NCBI RefSeq assembly: GCF_037949285.1
Contig: NZ_CP149926.1
Span: forward strand, 1,529,501-1,593,500
DNA: 64,000 bases
Reading direction: 5' to 3'
Origin: Thioclava sp. GXIMD4216
GTDB lineage: Bacteria > Pseudomonadota > Alphaproteobacteria > Rhodobacterales > Rhodobacteraceae
Shown: positions 8,600 through 18,445 of the stretch, piece by piece
How the letters are laid out: each line of letters begins with the position of its first letter
Numbering within the stretch: position 1 is the stretch's first letter
The notes under the pieces: model-generated
What the model was told of the DNA's origin: nothing
Database searches by the model: none
What the model saw: only the letters and a program-made list of their open reading frames with translations
Position numbers and translations under genes: made by a program

Positions 8600-9472
8600 T
8601 TATTTGGGAAGGGCAGAGGCCACCAGCTGGATGAAGTCCTGTTCATCGCGCACCGTGACAAGCTGCTCCGCCTTCAGCGTGATGCCCCAGTTCCGTGCCA
8701 TTGCCGCATAGCGCGGCTGACGGTGTTCAAGTGCCTGGCGGTAGGTCCAGCGCACGAAATCATCGGGATCGACCTCCTCCTCCTTGAGGCCCCGCGCCAC
8801 CCGATATTCAACCCATTTCCGTTCAAGGAATTGCGGCTGGTAATACATGGGTTTGGGAGCACGGTCGAAGCGGCGGACAAGCTCGTCCGTATGGGCGTCC
8901 GACCCCTCGATCCAGATCATCAGGTTATGGGCGGCCAGTTCCGACAGGATCGGATCTTTCGGGTCTTCGGGGTCCACGACCTCGCAGATGGACCCGCCGG
9001 TGTCACAGATGAAATGCGGGATGTCATAGATGGCGCGGGCGCGGCGGATGAAATGGGTCGTATCCAGAAGGGCTGCGGTCTCGGCGCGACGATGCTGGTC
9101 CTGACGCAGCATATATTCCTCGAAGGGCAGGCCGCCTTTCTGGCTGGAGCCGGGCTTGCCGAGATAGGTGGACAGCGGCGCGAGATTGTCGAAGGTGATG
9201 TTGGACGCGATATAGACCGCATCTTGCAGCAAAAGCTCGCGCAGGAAGGGCACCTTCATCGCCTCGCTTTTGAAGTTATCGGCAATATATTCGCCCATGT
9301 ATCGGGTGCCGATGCGGTAATCGATGGAGTAGTGGAACCATCTCCCTCCAGCGCGCAGCATGGAGGAAAGGTAGGTTTTTCCCAAACCCGACATTGCAAA
9401 AAGCAGGACATGTCTGTTTTTGGCCGCCAGCCAGTCTGCCCGTGTCTTGTAAATCGGTGTTCCGTAGCTCAT
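8600..9472 (-). CDS. P-loop ATPase-like protein of unknown role
   Basis: A 290-residue soluble protein with one recognisable motif, a Walker A-type loop '[12 protein letters not shown]' (about 25-36). Possible Walker B elements are 'HFICDTGGS' (about 150-160) and 'LMIWIEGSD' (about 185-193). The rest carries conserved-looking aromatic segments but no domain I can name. Kinase-like nucleotide binding is likely. The target is unknown. It stands directly upstream of metA on the same strand with a 56-base gap, so it may share a transcript. It is probably a lineage-conserved hypothetical protein, not a mobile gene, as its codon use matches its neighbours. Confidence 0.7.
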   Translation of the reverse strand: MSYGTPIYKTRADWLAAKNRHVLLFAMSGLGKTYLSSMLRAGGRWFHYSIDYRIGTRYMGEYIADNFKSEAMKVPFLRELLLQDAVYIASNITFDNLAPLSTYLGKPGSSQKGGLPFEEYMLRQDQHRRAETAALLDTTHFIRRARAIYDIPHFICDTGGSICEVVDPEDPKDPILSELAAHNLMIWIEGSDAHTDELVRRFDRAPKPMYYQPQFLERKWVEYRVARGLKEEEVDPDDFVRWTYRQALEHRQPRYAAMARNWGITLKAEQLVTVRDEQDFIQLVASALPK

Positions 9473-9596
9473 CGGCGCGCCTCAACCCTCTGTCTTCAGC
9501 CGCAGCTTTAGCGGGTCGGGCGGCCAAGGTCACGGGGTTTCATCGCATGGCGGCGATCTGAGCGATGTGATCCGTGGGGAAGAACCGGACCGGTTT

Positions 9597-10721
9597 TTAA
9601 AACCGATAGCCGAGCCGCAGCCCGACGGCCCAGCCGGAATTGTCGTCAAATTCGGCAATCCGTGTTTTTGCGCCACCGATCTCGATATAACGCAGCCCTA
9701 ACGTGGCCGAAAGCGCGCCATCGGTCCATGTGGCGGCCAGCGCGAGGCTCCGGTAGCCATCGGTCGGACCGAGATTGCCGACGATATCGCCGCTGGAGGG
9801 CTCGTAGGTTGCAATCACCGCTCCCGACCACATCGCGTTGAAGCGATGCCCGACACCGAGCGTGTAGGTCATCGTATCGGCCACCGGATCAACAAGATCG
9901 CTGCCCTCTACGCTGAAAGGCGTCTGGCGGTAGAGATCCGGTCCGATGGAGAAACTGCTCCAGTCCGTCCAGCGGATAGAGCCGAAGAGAAGCGTGTCGG
10001 GGGCGATCCCCGTCTGGGCTTCCAGCAGAATGGATTGCGGTGTCTTGGTGGTCCAGTGGCTGCGCGCCTGCAGGCCCATTGTGGTTTCCCTGCCGCTGAA
10101 GTCATGGGTGATCGAGGAAAGATAACTGAGTGTTACACGTGCCGCGATTTCTGGCTTCTCCCATGCCACGCCGATGATATAGCCCGGATCGGCTTCCCGA
10201 CTGGCCGCCAGATCATAGGTCAGCACCGCCGGTCCCATATGCAGCTGCAATGCGGCATCGCCGGTCATCTGCTCGATACGTATCCCCGCCAGCGCCGAGA
10301 TCGAGGGAGTGAGCCTGTACCGCAACAGGCCGGTCAGCGCCTGACTTTCCAGTTTGGCGACCGATCCGGCAAGCGGATAGCCATCTGTCGAGGAAGGATA
10401 GGCAACATTTGCCCCGAAGGGATGGTCGACACTCAGCACAAGATCCGTTTTCTCGGATAGCGGTAGTTTGACACCCAAGGTCCAAGTGCCGAAGCCCGTC
10501 GACATATCGCCGGATTTCAGTCCGGGCGGGAAGACGGTGCCGGAGCGCAATTTCCCCGAGACCTCCGGCTGGAAGCCGCCCAGCTCGAACTGGACGATGC
10601 GACCGGGTTCAAACAGTAATTCCGTGCTGAAAGGGGTACGGTCGATTCCGCCCGCATGGACGGGACCGCAGAGACAGAGGGTGACGGCACAGGCCATGAC
10701 GGCTTTGCAGGAAACGCACAT
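9597..10721 (-). CDS. FadL/OmpP1-like outer-membrane protein
   Basis: A 374-residue precursor. The signal peptide covers about residues 1-23 and ends VHAGG. The body alternates amphipathic strands with phrases such as 'TWTLGVKLPLSEKTDLVLSV', which is typical of long-chain hydrophobic-molecule channels (FadL/TodX/OmpP1). The C-terminal residue is Phe after 'GLRLGYRF', as expected for an outer-membrane barrel. Known relatives carry fatty acids or aromatic hydrocarbons across the outer membrane, and the substrate here is open. A 42-codon membrane peptide lies upstream on the same strand and could be co-transcribed. Confidence 0.75.
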   Translation of the reverse strand: MCVSCKAVMACAVTLCLCGPVHAGGIDRTPFSTELLFEPGRIVQFELGGFQPEVSGKLRSGTVFPPGLKSGDMSTGFGTWTLGVKLPLSEKTDLVLSVDHPFGANVAYPSSTDGYPLAGSVAKLESQALTGLLRYRLTPSISALAGIRIEQMTGDAALQLHMGPAVLTYDLAASREADPGYIIGVAWEKPEIAARVTLSYLSSITHDFSGRETTMGLQARSHWTTKTPQSILLEAQTGIAPDTLLFGSIRWTDWSSFSIGPDLYRQTPFSVEGSDLVDPVADTMTYTLGVGHRFNAMWSGAVIATYEPSSGDIVGNLGPTDGYRSLALAATWTDGALSATLGLRYIEIGGAKTRIAEFDDNSGWAVGLRLGYRF

Positions 10722-10774
10722 AGAGGATCCGTTTTCGCAATGAGTGGAGGCAGGCTACGGATAGTCCGTCGCTG

Positions 10775-10903
10775 TCAGGTGATCAGACGGACGCAGACAA
10801 ACAGGCCAAGCCAGAGGATCGACAGGCCGGATGCAAGGCATCCTGCGGCCCAGAGCGTATAGCGCGGCGCGGCAATTCTGGGCAGAGATGAATGATCGGA
10901 CAT
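10775..10903 (-). CDS. Putative 42-residue single-span membrane protein
   Basis: A short minus-strand gene with an AAAGGA ribosome site six to seven bases before ATG 10903. Residues 1-15 are polar. One hydrophobic segment (about 16-38) contains two Cys and two Trp, and the end is short and basic. It sits 53 bases upstream of the FadL-like gene in the same direction, so the two may form an operon. I recognise no family. The ribosome site and hydrophobic helix support a real gene, but nothing else does. Confidence 0.5.
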   Translation of the reverse strand: MSDHSSLPRIAAPRYTLWAAGCLASGLSILWLGLFVCVRLIT

Positions 10904-10935
10904 GGACTATCCTTTAGCCGTGAATTCGATCCCCA

Positions 10936-10950
10936 TTAAGCACGCGTTAG
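10936..10950. promoter_or_regulatory. Possible CtrA site (TTAA-N7-TTAG)
   Basis: TTAA at 10936-10939, seven bases, then TTAG at 10947-10950, which is seven of eight matches to the CtrA consensus TTAA-N7-TTAA. It lies in the 71-base spacer between the divergent 42-codon gene and the GNAT-fold gene. A single near match could be chance. Confidence 0.3.
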
Positions 10951-10974
10951 GTGAATTTGTGCTTAACAGAGACC

Positions 10975-11874
10975 ATGAACAAAATAACGGTTACAGAATC
11001 GCGCTTGGACGCTGCGGGATGGGATGCTGCCCTGCTGGCCTTCAATGCGGCTTACCCTCCGGCGTTCCAGCAATTCGGGGCCTATGGCGAAATTGCGCGG
11101 GCTGGCGGGCGGCGTGTGGCGCGGCTTGTGCTGTCACATGCAGGGGAACGGATCGCGCTGGCGCAGGTGATCGGCCGGCGTGGTCTTTGGTGGCTGGGGC
11201 GGGGGCCTGTCTTTGCCAAGGGCGTGTCTGATGCGGATCAGGCGCGGGTCTTGCGTAAACTGGCGCGCAGATTTGCGCCGGGTCTTCTGCTTGTAACGCC
11301 CGAAACGCCGCTGTCAGGGCGTGGCCTTATTCCGATTGTAACGGCACGACATGAAGCGGTTTGGGCCCTGGGCCCCGAGATTGCCAATCTGCGCAGCTCG
11401 CTGGACCCGAAATGGCGCAATCGCCTGGCCTCTGCCGAGCGCAAGGGGATGCGGATCACGCTGGAGGAAGACCCGGCATGGCTTCTGGAGGCCGAGCATG
11501 CCCAAAGAAAACAGCGTGGTTACAAGGCACTGCCACGTGATTTTATCACGGCGTGGGAGATGGCGATGCCCGGGTCGGTGATCTCTCTCGGGGTGCAGTC
11601 CGAGAGCGGCGCGCGTTTGGCCGGGATGGTGCTGATGTGTCACGGGCGGGTTGCGACCTATCATCTTGGCTGGTCCGGTGAGGAAGGCCGCAAGGCGGGG
11701 GCGCATAATTTCCTGCTCTGGCAGGTCTCGATCGCGCTGCGCGCTCAGGGAATCCGATGGATCGATCTGGGGGATGTGAACTCGGAAGAGGGGGCGGGGC
11801 TCATGCGCTTCAAGATGGGAACGGGGGCACAGCTGCAATCGCTTGGTGCGACAGTCTGGGTGCTGCCGATCTAG
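10975..11874 (+). CDS. GNAT/FemAB-like acyltransferase-fold protein
   Basis: A 299-residue protein. Its C-terminal half (about 140-290) resembles the GNAT fold of the FemAB/BioF2 type, with 'WRNRLASAERKG' (about 154), a long helix, then 'AGAHNFLLWQVSIALRAQG' and 'DLGDVN-EEGAGLMRFKMGTG', where the last phrase is typical of FemAB-like acyltransferases. Relatives transfer aminoacyl or acyl groups to peptidoglycan or other acceptors. The acceptor here is unknown. The frame extends to GTG 10951, but ATG 10975 is preferred as it matches the family's short N-terminus. The ribosome site is weak for either start. Confidence 0.7.
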   Translation: MNKITVTESRLDAAGWDAALLAFNAAYPPAFQQFGAYGEIARAGGRRVARLVLSHAGERIALAQVIGRRGLWWLGRGPVFAKGVSDADQARVLRKLARRFAPGLLLVTPETPLSGRGLIPIVTARHEAVWALGPEIANLRSSLDPKWRNRLASAERKGMRITLEEDPAWLLEAEHAQRKQRGYKALPRDFITAWEMAMPGSVISLGVQSESGARLAGMVLMCHGRVATYHLGWSGEEGRKAGAHNFLLWQVSIALRAQGIRWIDLGDVNSEEGAGLMRFKMGTGAQLQSLGATVWVLPI

Positions 11875-12254
11875 AGAATGTCTGCCAGCTTTTGCGGTGT
11901 TTCTTCTTTGGACAGAGGGGCTGGAGCCATGATGATCCGCGCGACGGAGAGGTCATGGGGCGCACTCGTCTCGTCCAGACAAGTGGGAGGGGCAAGAAAG
12001 GCGGTGCGCGTTCCCCCCCCCCTTGGTTCTGCGCATGCCGATATCGACGTTCGGGACTTGCGCATGATGCCGAAGGGCGCGACCGAGCCGAACAAGCGTG
12101 ACAGTGATGTGAAGCGGGCCAGCAGCCATCCTTTGCAGGGTCGTTGATTTCTCCCAGACCCGCCGCTGGCGTTCATCCCTTTTTCGGAATGGTTCCAAAC
12201 ATTCCTGTATCCGCCATCTGCTTGATACTCTGCCCGGTTCGCCTTGTGGTCATG
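11875..12254. other. Intergenic stretch with a C10 homopolymer
   Basis: No convincing gene. Overlapping ORFs on both strands lack ribosome sites and recognisable motifs. The stretch contains ten C residues in a row (12013-12022), odd for this genome, and a fragmentary minus frame ending at 11871. It could be a degraded gene, but I cannot name the parent. Confidence 0.35.
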
Positions 12255-12287
12255 AAAAAAGGCTGGGGCGATTTCTCGCCCCAGCCC
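12255..12287 (-). terminator. Rho-independent terminator after guaB
   Basis: A perfect 11-bp stem on the minus strand (12277-12287 with 12262-12272), a GAAA-type four-base loop and six T residues. Confidence 0.92.
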
Positions 12288-12311
12288 CATAAAGCCCAGT
12301 AAAATACGGGG

Positions 12312-13802
<1,491 letters not shown>

Positions 13803-14019
13803 TCACTACTTTTCGGGAAAGGCAACCCCAAGAGCATGTTGATTCGTGCATAGTCGATGTGCGTCTGGTGGGAAAACTGTCCTGAGAGCCTCTGGCACGG
13901 GGTTGTGGGTCTGGCGCAACGCCTGTGCTCCGTTTGCACCCGCCAACGGGTGAAAGCGGCAACACCTCTGGCAAGTGTGGCGGTCTTTGCGTAGCACTAG
14001 GAAAAACGAAGAGGTTCTT

Positions 14020-15192
14020 ATGACCCCGGCAGCGCGGGTCGCGGCAGCGATCGAGATTTTGGATTTGGTACTGTCGGGCGAACCGGCAGAGCGGTGTCTG
14101 ACGACATGGGCGCGCAATAACCGCTTTGCAGGGTCCAAGGACCGTGCGGCGATCCGCGATCATGTCTATGATGCCTTGCGGTGCCGCGAGAGTTTTGCCC
14201 GTCTGGGCGGGGCGAAAAGCGGGCGCGGTCTGATGATCGGTGCGTGCCGGAGCCAGAATGTCACCCTTGGCGAGGTGTTCTCGGGGGTGGGGCATGCGCC
14301 TGCGCCATTGACCGCGACGGAAGAGGCCGCGCTTCTGGCGCCTGTGCCCGAGGGGCTGGAGCTTCTGGACTGGCCGGACTGGCTCTTGCCGCAGCTCAAG
14401 GCCGATCTGGGAGAGGATTTCGTAGCGGTCAGCCTGGCCCAGCGGGAGCGGGCGCCGCTTTTCCTGCGGGTCAATCTGGCAAAGACCACGCGCGAGAAAG
14501 CGATGGCGATGCTCCGGCGCGACGATATCGATGCAGAGCCGCATCCTGCCGCCTCAACGGCGCTGAAGGTTGTGCAGGGCGCGCGCAAGCTGCGTCTGGC
14601 GCAGGCCTATCTGGAGGGGTCGGTCGAGTTGCAGGACCTGGCCTCGCAGATTGCCATCGAGGCCTTGCCGCTTGACGGGGTGGCATCGGCGCTTGATTTC
14701 TGCGCGGGTGGCGGAGGCAAGGCGCTGGCTTTGGCCGCACGGGCCCCGAAGCTGCGTCTCAGCGCACATGACATAGATGCCGGACGTATGAAGGATTTGC
14801 CCCTGCGTGCCGAGCGGGCAGGCGCGTGGATCGACCTGCTCCCCCCGGGGGCCGTGACGGGGCAGTGGGATATGGTTCTTGTGGATGCGCCCTGTTCCGG
14901 TTCGGGCACGTGGCGGCGGACGCCGGATGCCAAATGGCAGCTGCTTCCGGAGCGGCTGGACGCGCTTGTGGCGCTGCAATCGGAGATTCTGCAGGCGGCC
15001 TCTCGGTATGTCGCGCCGGAGGGCTATCTGGTCTATATGACCTGTTCGCTATTGCATTGCGAGAATATCGCGCAGGCGGAGCAATTTGCTGTTAACCCAG
15101 AATGGCAATGGGTCGAACATCGCCAACTGACGACGCAAGACGGATCGGACGGATTTTTCTATTCTGTTTTCAAAAGGATGGACGCGGAATGA
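14020..15192 (+). CDS. RsmB/NOP family RNA (cytosine-5) methyltransferase
   Basis: A 390-residue SAM-dependent enzyme that makes m5C in RNA, most likely rRNA. The N-terminal NusB-like part lies at about 1-90. The methyltransferase core has motif I 'DFCAGGGGKALALA' (about 226-239), motif IV 'DAPCSGSGTWRR' (about 288-299, with the Cys that releases product) and motif VI 'MTCSLLHCEN' (about 345-354, catalytic Cys). Whether it is the true 16S C967 enzyme (RsmB) or a paralogue cannot be settled here. The start is ATG 14020, which has GAAGAGG seven bases upstream. The earlier ATG at 13975 has none. Confidence 0.87.
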   Translation: MTPAARVAAAIEILDLVLSGEPAERCLTTWARNNRFAGSKDRAAIRDHVYDALRCRESFARLGGAKSGRGLMIGACRSQNVTLGEVFSGVGHAPAPLTATEEAALLAPVPEGLELLDWPDWLLPQLKADLGEDFVAVSLAQRERAPLFLRVNLAKTTREKAMAMLRRDDIDAEPHPAASTALKVVQGARKLRLAQAYLEGSVELQDLASQIAIEALPLDGVASALDFCAGGGGKALALAARAPKLRLSAHDIDAGRMKDLPLRAERAGAWIDLLPPGAVTGQWDMVLVDAPCSGSGTWRRTPDAKWQLLPERLDALVALQSEILQAASRYVAPEGYLVYMTCSLLHCENIAQAEQFAVNPEWQWVEHRQLTTQDGSDGFFYSVFKRMDAE

Positions 15193-15257
15193 TGCCAGAA
15201 TACCGGTTGCCACACTATCTGTAATGGTCTCAATTCGAGGTTGTGCTTTGATGCCTG

Positions 15258-15273
15258 TTAATTCGCCTTTAAC
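15258..15273. promoter_or_regulatory. Full-consensus CtrA binding site before cckA
   Basis: TTAA (15258-15261), seven bases, TTAAC (15269-15273): an exact match to the alphaproteobacterial CtrA box. It ends 14 bases before the cckA ATG, so bound CtrA would sit at or just after the promoter. Confidence 0.65.
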
Positions 15274-15287
15274 TGATTTGATGCTTC

Positions 15288-17633
15288 ATGCCTGAGAACG
15301 AAGACAAGAATGAGGTCCAGAAGGTGGTCCATCCCGATCAGCCCGTGCACAGCATCGGCCGCAATGTTGGTGTGATGACCCCTGGCGCGATGTATCTGCT
15401 GCTTGCGGCTCTTGGCGCGATTGTCGCGGGGCTGGTGGTGCAGGACCGGCTTATGATGATCGTGCTCTTTGCCGTGGCGGCGACATTTGTGGCGATCTCC
15501 GCAGGGATGAAACTGTCGCAGCTTTGGGCGCGTCACCAGCGGCGCCAGATGCATCTGCAGATTGCCAATTTCGTTGCACAGGATGCGTCTCCCTCCTTTA
15601 CGACGGATGCCGAGGGTGAGATCGGCTACCAGAACCGTGCGGCGCTGGAACGGTTCGGGGCGCGGGGCCAGCAAAGCTTGACCCACGCCCTCGGGGAGCT
15701 TTTTGCCAATCCCGGGTCGGTCCTGAACCGTCTGCAAGCCAAAGCAACCGCTCTGGGGGCCGCGCGCGAGGATCTTGTGACGCGGCGCGGGCATGTGCGC
15801 CTATCGGTCCATCAGATCGGGGATGGCGATTTTCTCTGGCGTCTCGAAGATATGGCCGAACGCCCGTCTGGCGGTCGTGGGGCCGAAACGATCAGCCTGC
15901 CCATGCTGACGGCGTCGAAAAACGGCACGATCCTGTTTATGAACGAGGCATTGCGCCGCCTGACCGGCGAGCGCTATCGCACGTTGGATCGTATCTTCAA
16001 TGACCTGCCGCTGCGTTCGGGCGAAGAACACGAGATCGGCACGCCCAACGGGCCGATCCGCTGTCTGGTGTCCGAAATCGAGGCGCGTGCCGGTCGCCGG
16101 GAGATCTATCTGTTGCCGGTGGCCGAGACGCGTCCGCTGCAGCATGATCCGGCCTCGTTCGAGGCGCTGCCTGTGGCTTTGCTGCGGGTTGACGGTCATG
16201 GGCGCATCATTGCGTCCAACCGCGCCAGCCGTGCCTTGCTGGGCATGCTGCCGCCCCATCCCACTATGGTCGATATGTTCGAAGGTCTGGGACGTCCGGT
16301 CAATGACTGGGTCGTGGATGCATTGGCCGGGCGTGCGGAGCATCGTCCCGAGGTTTTGCGTACACGGCATGGCGAAAAGGAAACCTATCTGCAAATCACG
16401 CTGAGCCGTGTGGTCGAGGAAGGGCGCCCCGGACTGGTGGCGGTGCTGTCCGATGCCACGCAACTCAAAACGCTTGAGGCGCAATTCGTGCAAAGCCAGA
16501 AGATGCAGGCAATCGGTCAGTTGGCGGGCGGCGTTGCGCATGATTTCAATAACTTGTTGACGGCTATCTCGGGGCATTGCGATTTGTTGATGCTGCGCCA
16601 CGACAAGGGGGATCCCGACTTTGCCGATCTTGACCAGATCTCACAAAACGCCAATCGCGCCGCTTCGCTGGTGGGTCAGCTTCTGGCCTTTTCGCGCAAG
16701 CAAACGCTCAAGCCGCAGGTGCTGGATCTGCGCGATACGCTGTCTGATCTGACACATCTGCTCAATCGTCTGGTCGGTGAGAAGGTCCTACTGACACTCC
16801 AGCATCCGCTTGATCTGCGCCAGATCCGTGCTGACAAACGCCAGCTTGAACAGGTCTTGATGAATCTGGTCGTGAATTCCCGCGATGCGATGCCGGAGGG
16901 GGGCGAGATCCGGATCGAGACGGAAAATCTGTATCTCAAAGAGGACTTCAAGCGTGATCGGGTGTCCGTTCCGAAGGGCGATTATGTCTCGGTCAAGGTG
17001 ATTGACGAGGGGACAGGGATCGCGCCGGACAAATTGACGAAGATTTTCGAGCCTTTCTACACCACCAAACGCACTGGGGAAGGCACCGGTCTGGGGTTGT
17101 CGACGGCCTATGGGATCATCAAGCAGACGGGCGGCTATATTTTCTGTGATTCCGTTTTGGGGTCGGGCACCTGTTTCACTATTTACCTTCCGGCTCATGA
17201 TAAGGCGCAGGGCGATGACGACGAGGTGGCCAAGCCCATTGTCACTCAGGAACTGGCCCAGAGCGAGCGGACCGCAACCGTGTTGCTGGTCGAGGATGAG
17301 GCACCGGTGCGTGCCTTTGCCTCCCGCGCGTTGAAACTGCGTGGCTATACTGTTTTCGAGGCGGAGAATGCCGAGGAAGCCCTTGAAATACTGGAAGATG
17401 AAGGGCTTGCTGTCGATATTTTCGTGACAGATGTGATCATGCCCGGCATGGATGGACCGACATGGGTTGTCGAAGCGTTGAAGAAACGACCGGGGACGGC
17501 GGTGGTCTTCATGTCGGGCTATGCCGAAGATGTCTTCCTTGACGGCAAGCCGCCGATCAAAGGGTCGGCTTTCTTGCCGAAACCCTTCTCGTTAAGCGAA
17601 CTGACCGCTACGGTGCAAAATCAGTTGGGCTGA
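15288..17633 (+). CDS. cckA: Hybrid sensor histidine kinase CckA
   Basis: A 781-residue inner-membrane kinase/phosphatase that heads the phosphorelay to CtrA through ChpT. Two hydrophobic helices (about 30-50 and 54-73) are followed by PAS-like regions (about 90-180 and 195-390). The HisKA box 'GGVAHDFNNLLTAI' has the phospho-accepting His418. The ATPase domain (about 525-640) has N, G1 and G2 boxes such as 'DEGTGI' and 'GEGTGLGLS'. The C-terminal receiver has Asp715 in 'VTDVIMPGMDG'. Order and length fit CckA of Rhodobacteraceae. Its 3' end overlaps the convergent sulfotransferase by 13 bases. Confidence 0.93.
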   Translation: MPENEDKNEVQKVVHPDQPVHSIGRNVGVMTPGAMYLLLAALGAIVAGLVVQDRLMMIVLFAVAATFVAISAGMKLSQLWARHQRRQMHLQIANFVAQDASPSFTTDAEGEIGYQNRAALERFGARGQQSLTHALGELFANPGSVLNRLQAKATALGAAREDLVTRRGHVRLSVHQIGDGDFLWRLEDMAERPSGGRGAETISLPMLTASKNGTILFMNEALRRLTGERYRTLDRIFNDLPLRSGEEHEIGTPNGPIRCLVSEIEARAGRREIYLLPVAETRPLQHDPASFEALPVALLRVDGHGRIIASNRASRALLGMLPPHPTMVDMFEGLGRPVNDWVVDALAGRAEHRPEVLRTRHGEKETYLQITLSRVVEEGRPGLVAVLSDATQLKTLEAQFVQSQKMQAIGQLAGGVAHDFNNLLTAISGHCDLLMLRHDKGDPDFADLDQISQNANRAASLVGQLLAFSRKQTLKPQVLDLRDTLSDLTHLLNRLVGEKVLLTLQHPLDLRQIRADKRQLEQVLMNLVVNSRDAMPEGGEIRIETENLYLKEDFKRDRVSVPKGDYVSVKVIDEGTGIAPDKLTKIFEPFYTTKRTGEGTGLGLSTAYGIIKQTGGYIFCDSVLGSGTCFTIYLPAHDKAQGDDDEVAKPIVTQELAQSERTATVLLVEDEAPVRAFASRALKLRGYTVFEAENAEEALEILEDEGLAVDIFVTDVIMPGMDGPTWVVEALKKRPGTAVVFMSGYAEDVFLDGKPPIKGSAFLPKPFSLSELTATVQNQLG

Positions 17634-18229
17634 GAAGAGAGAGCCTGATCATAAAGCCGGAAATCGTCTTTCATAAAGGCGACCAAGCGCGCCTCGACGG
17701 GCGCGCTTAATTTTGTGTCCACGGTTGGGGGAACATTTATGCGCGGTAGAGAGATTTCGAATCTTAACCGGTCTTCCAGAAATTGTAGAAAATTTCCGAT
17801 ATCCTCGTAACGGTACAGTCGATCCACCAGTAGATTTCCGGCTGTATCTGTCAGGAAGTCCGATTGTTTCTGCAACTTCGCATGCGGGGGACAGGGCGCC
17901 TGCATATAGTCCAAAGCAAATTCCTCGAAACTGCGATTGTGGAGCGGATGGTCGGGCAGATCAAACCCATCCCGCAACAAGAATCGGTACCACGAGCGCA
18001 GCCATTCTACCGGATGCCGGATAAGAGCGACCGTGGTGAAGGGGCTTGATGAATTGGCGCAAAGATAGGGCTTCAGGTGTTTCTGAAAATCCATTGCAGT
18101 CATGTGCTTGAGCACATCCGGCCGTTGCATCGAGACCGAGGCCAGTGGTTCGAGGGCCGTTTCGATCGCGGTCGAACCCGCCTTCGGTGTTGCAAGAAAG
18201 ACCAGTTTTTGATCCCAGAAAATCAGCAT
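17621..18229 (-). CDS. Sulfotransferase-like protein
   Basis: A 202-residue protein with two features of PAPS-dependent sulfotransferases. The first is the 5'-phosphosulfate loop 'TPKAGSTAIETAL' (about 14-26), and the second is the 3'-phosphate segment 'IRHPVEWLRSWYRF' (about 70-83). It is shorter than usual (250-300), but the ends look natural. The acceptor is unknown, with exopolysaccharide or other surface glycans as possibilities. It lies tail-to-tail with cckA, overlapping by 13 bases, and head-to-head with recA across 216 bases. Confidence 0.75.
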   Translation of the reverse strand: MLIFWDQKLVFLATPKAGSTAIETALEPLASVSMQRPDVLKHMTAMDFQKHLKPYLCANSSSPFTTVALIRHPVEWLRSWYRFLLRDGFDLPDHPLHNRSFEEFALDYMQAPCPPHAKLQKQSDFLTDTAGNLLVDRLYRYEDIGNFLQFLEDRLRFEISLPRINVPPTVDTKLSAPVEARLVAFMKDDFRLYDQALSSQPN

Positions 18230-18370
18230 AATTCGCCCAGAATTCTATTATTTTGGTGTCAGGCCGCAGAGCCCGGTTTTGTTGTAAACTATTGATTAAC
18301 TATACGGGCGCAAGCTTTGTTAGGCCGATATGTTGAATTGTTCTTGTTTTGGTCTCAATTTCGGCTTAAC

Positions 18371-18385
18371 GAACATTACTAGAAC
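18371..18385. promoter_or_regulatory. LexA (SOS) box of recA
   Basis: GAAC-N7-GAAC (18371-18374 and 18382-18385), the reverse complement of the alphaproteobacterial LexA operator GTTC-N7-GTTC. It stands 60 bases before the recA start. A degenerate second copy (GTTC-N7-GGTC, 18340-18354) lies upstream. Confidence 0.85.
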
Positions 18386-18445
18386 ATTCACCATGTCCGG
18401 GTAATTGTGATCCGGCGTGCACTGTGAAATAAGGAGATGATCCTA

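Noticed and set aside
11871..12290. Minus-strand 139-codon frame
   Set aside because: No ribosome site, no recognisable domain, and it crosses the guaB terminator. Kept only as part of the odd C10 region.
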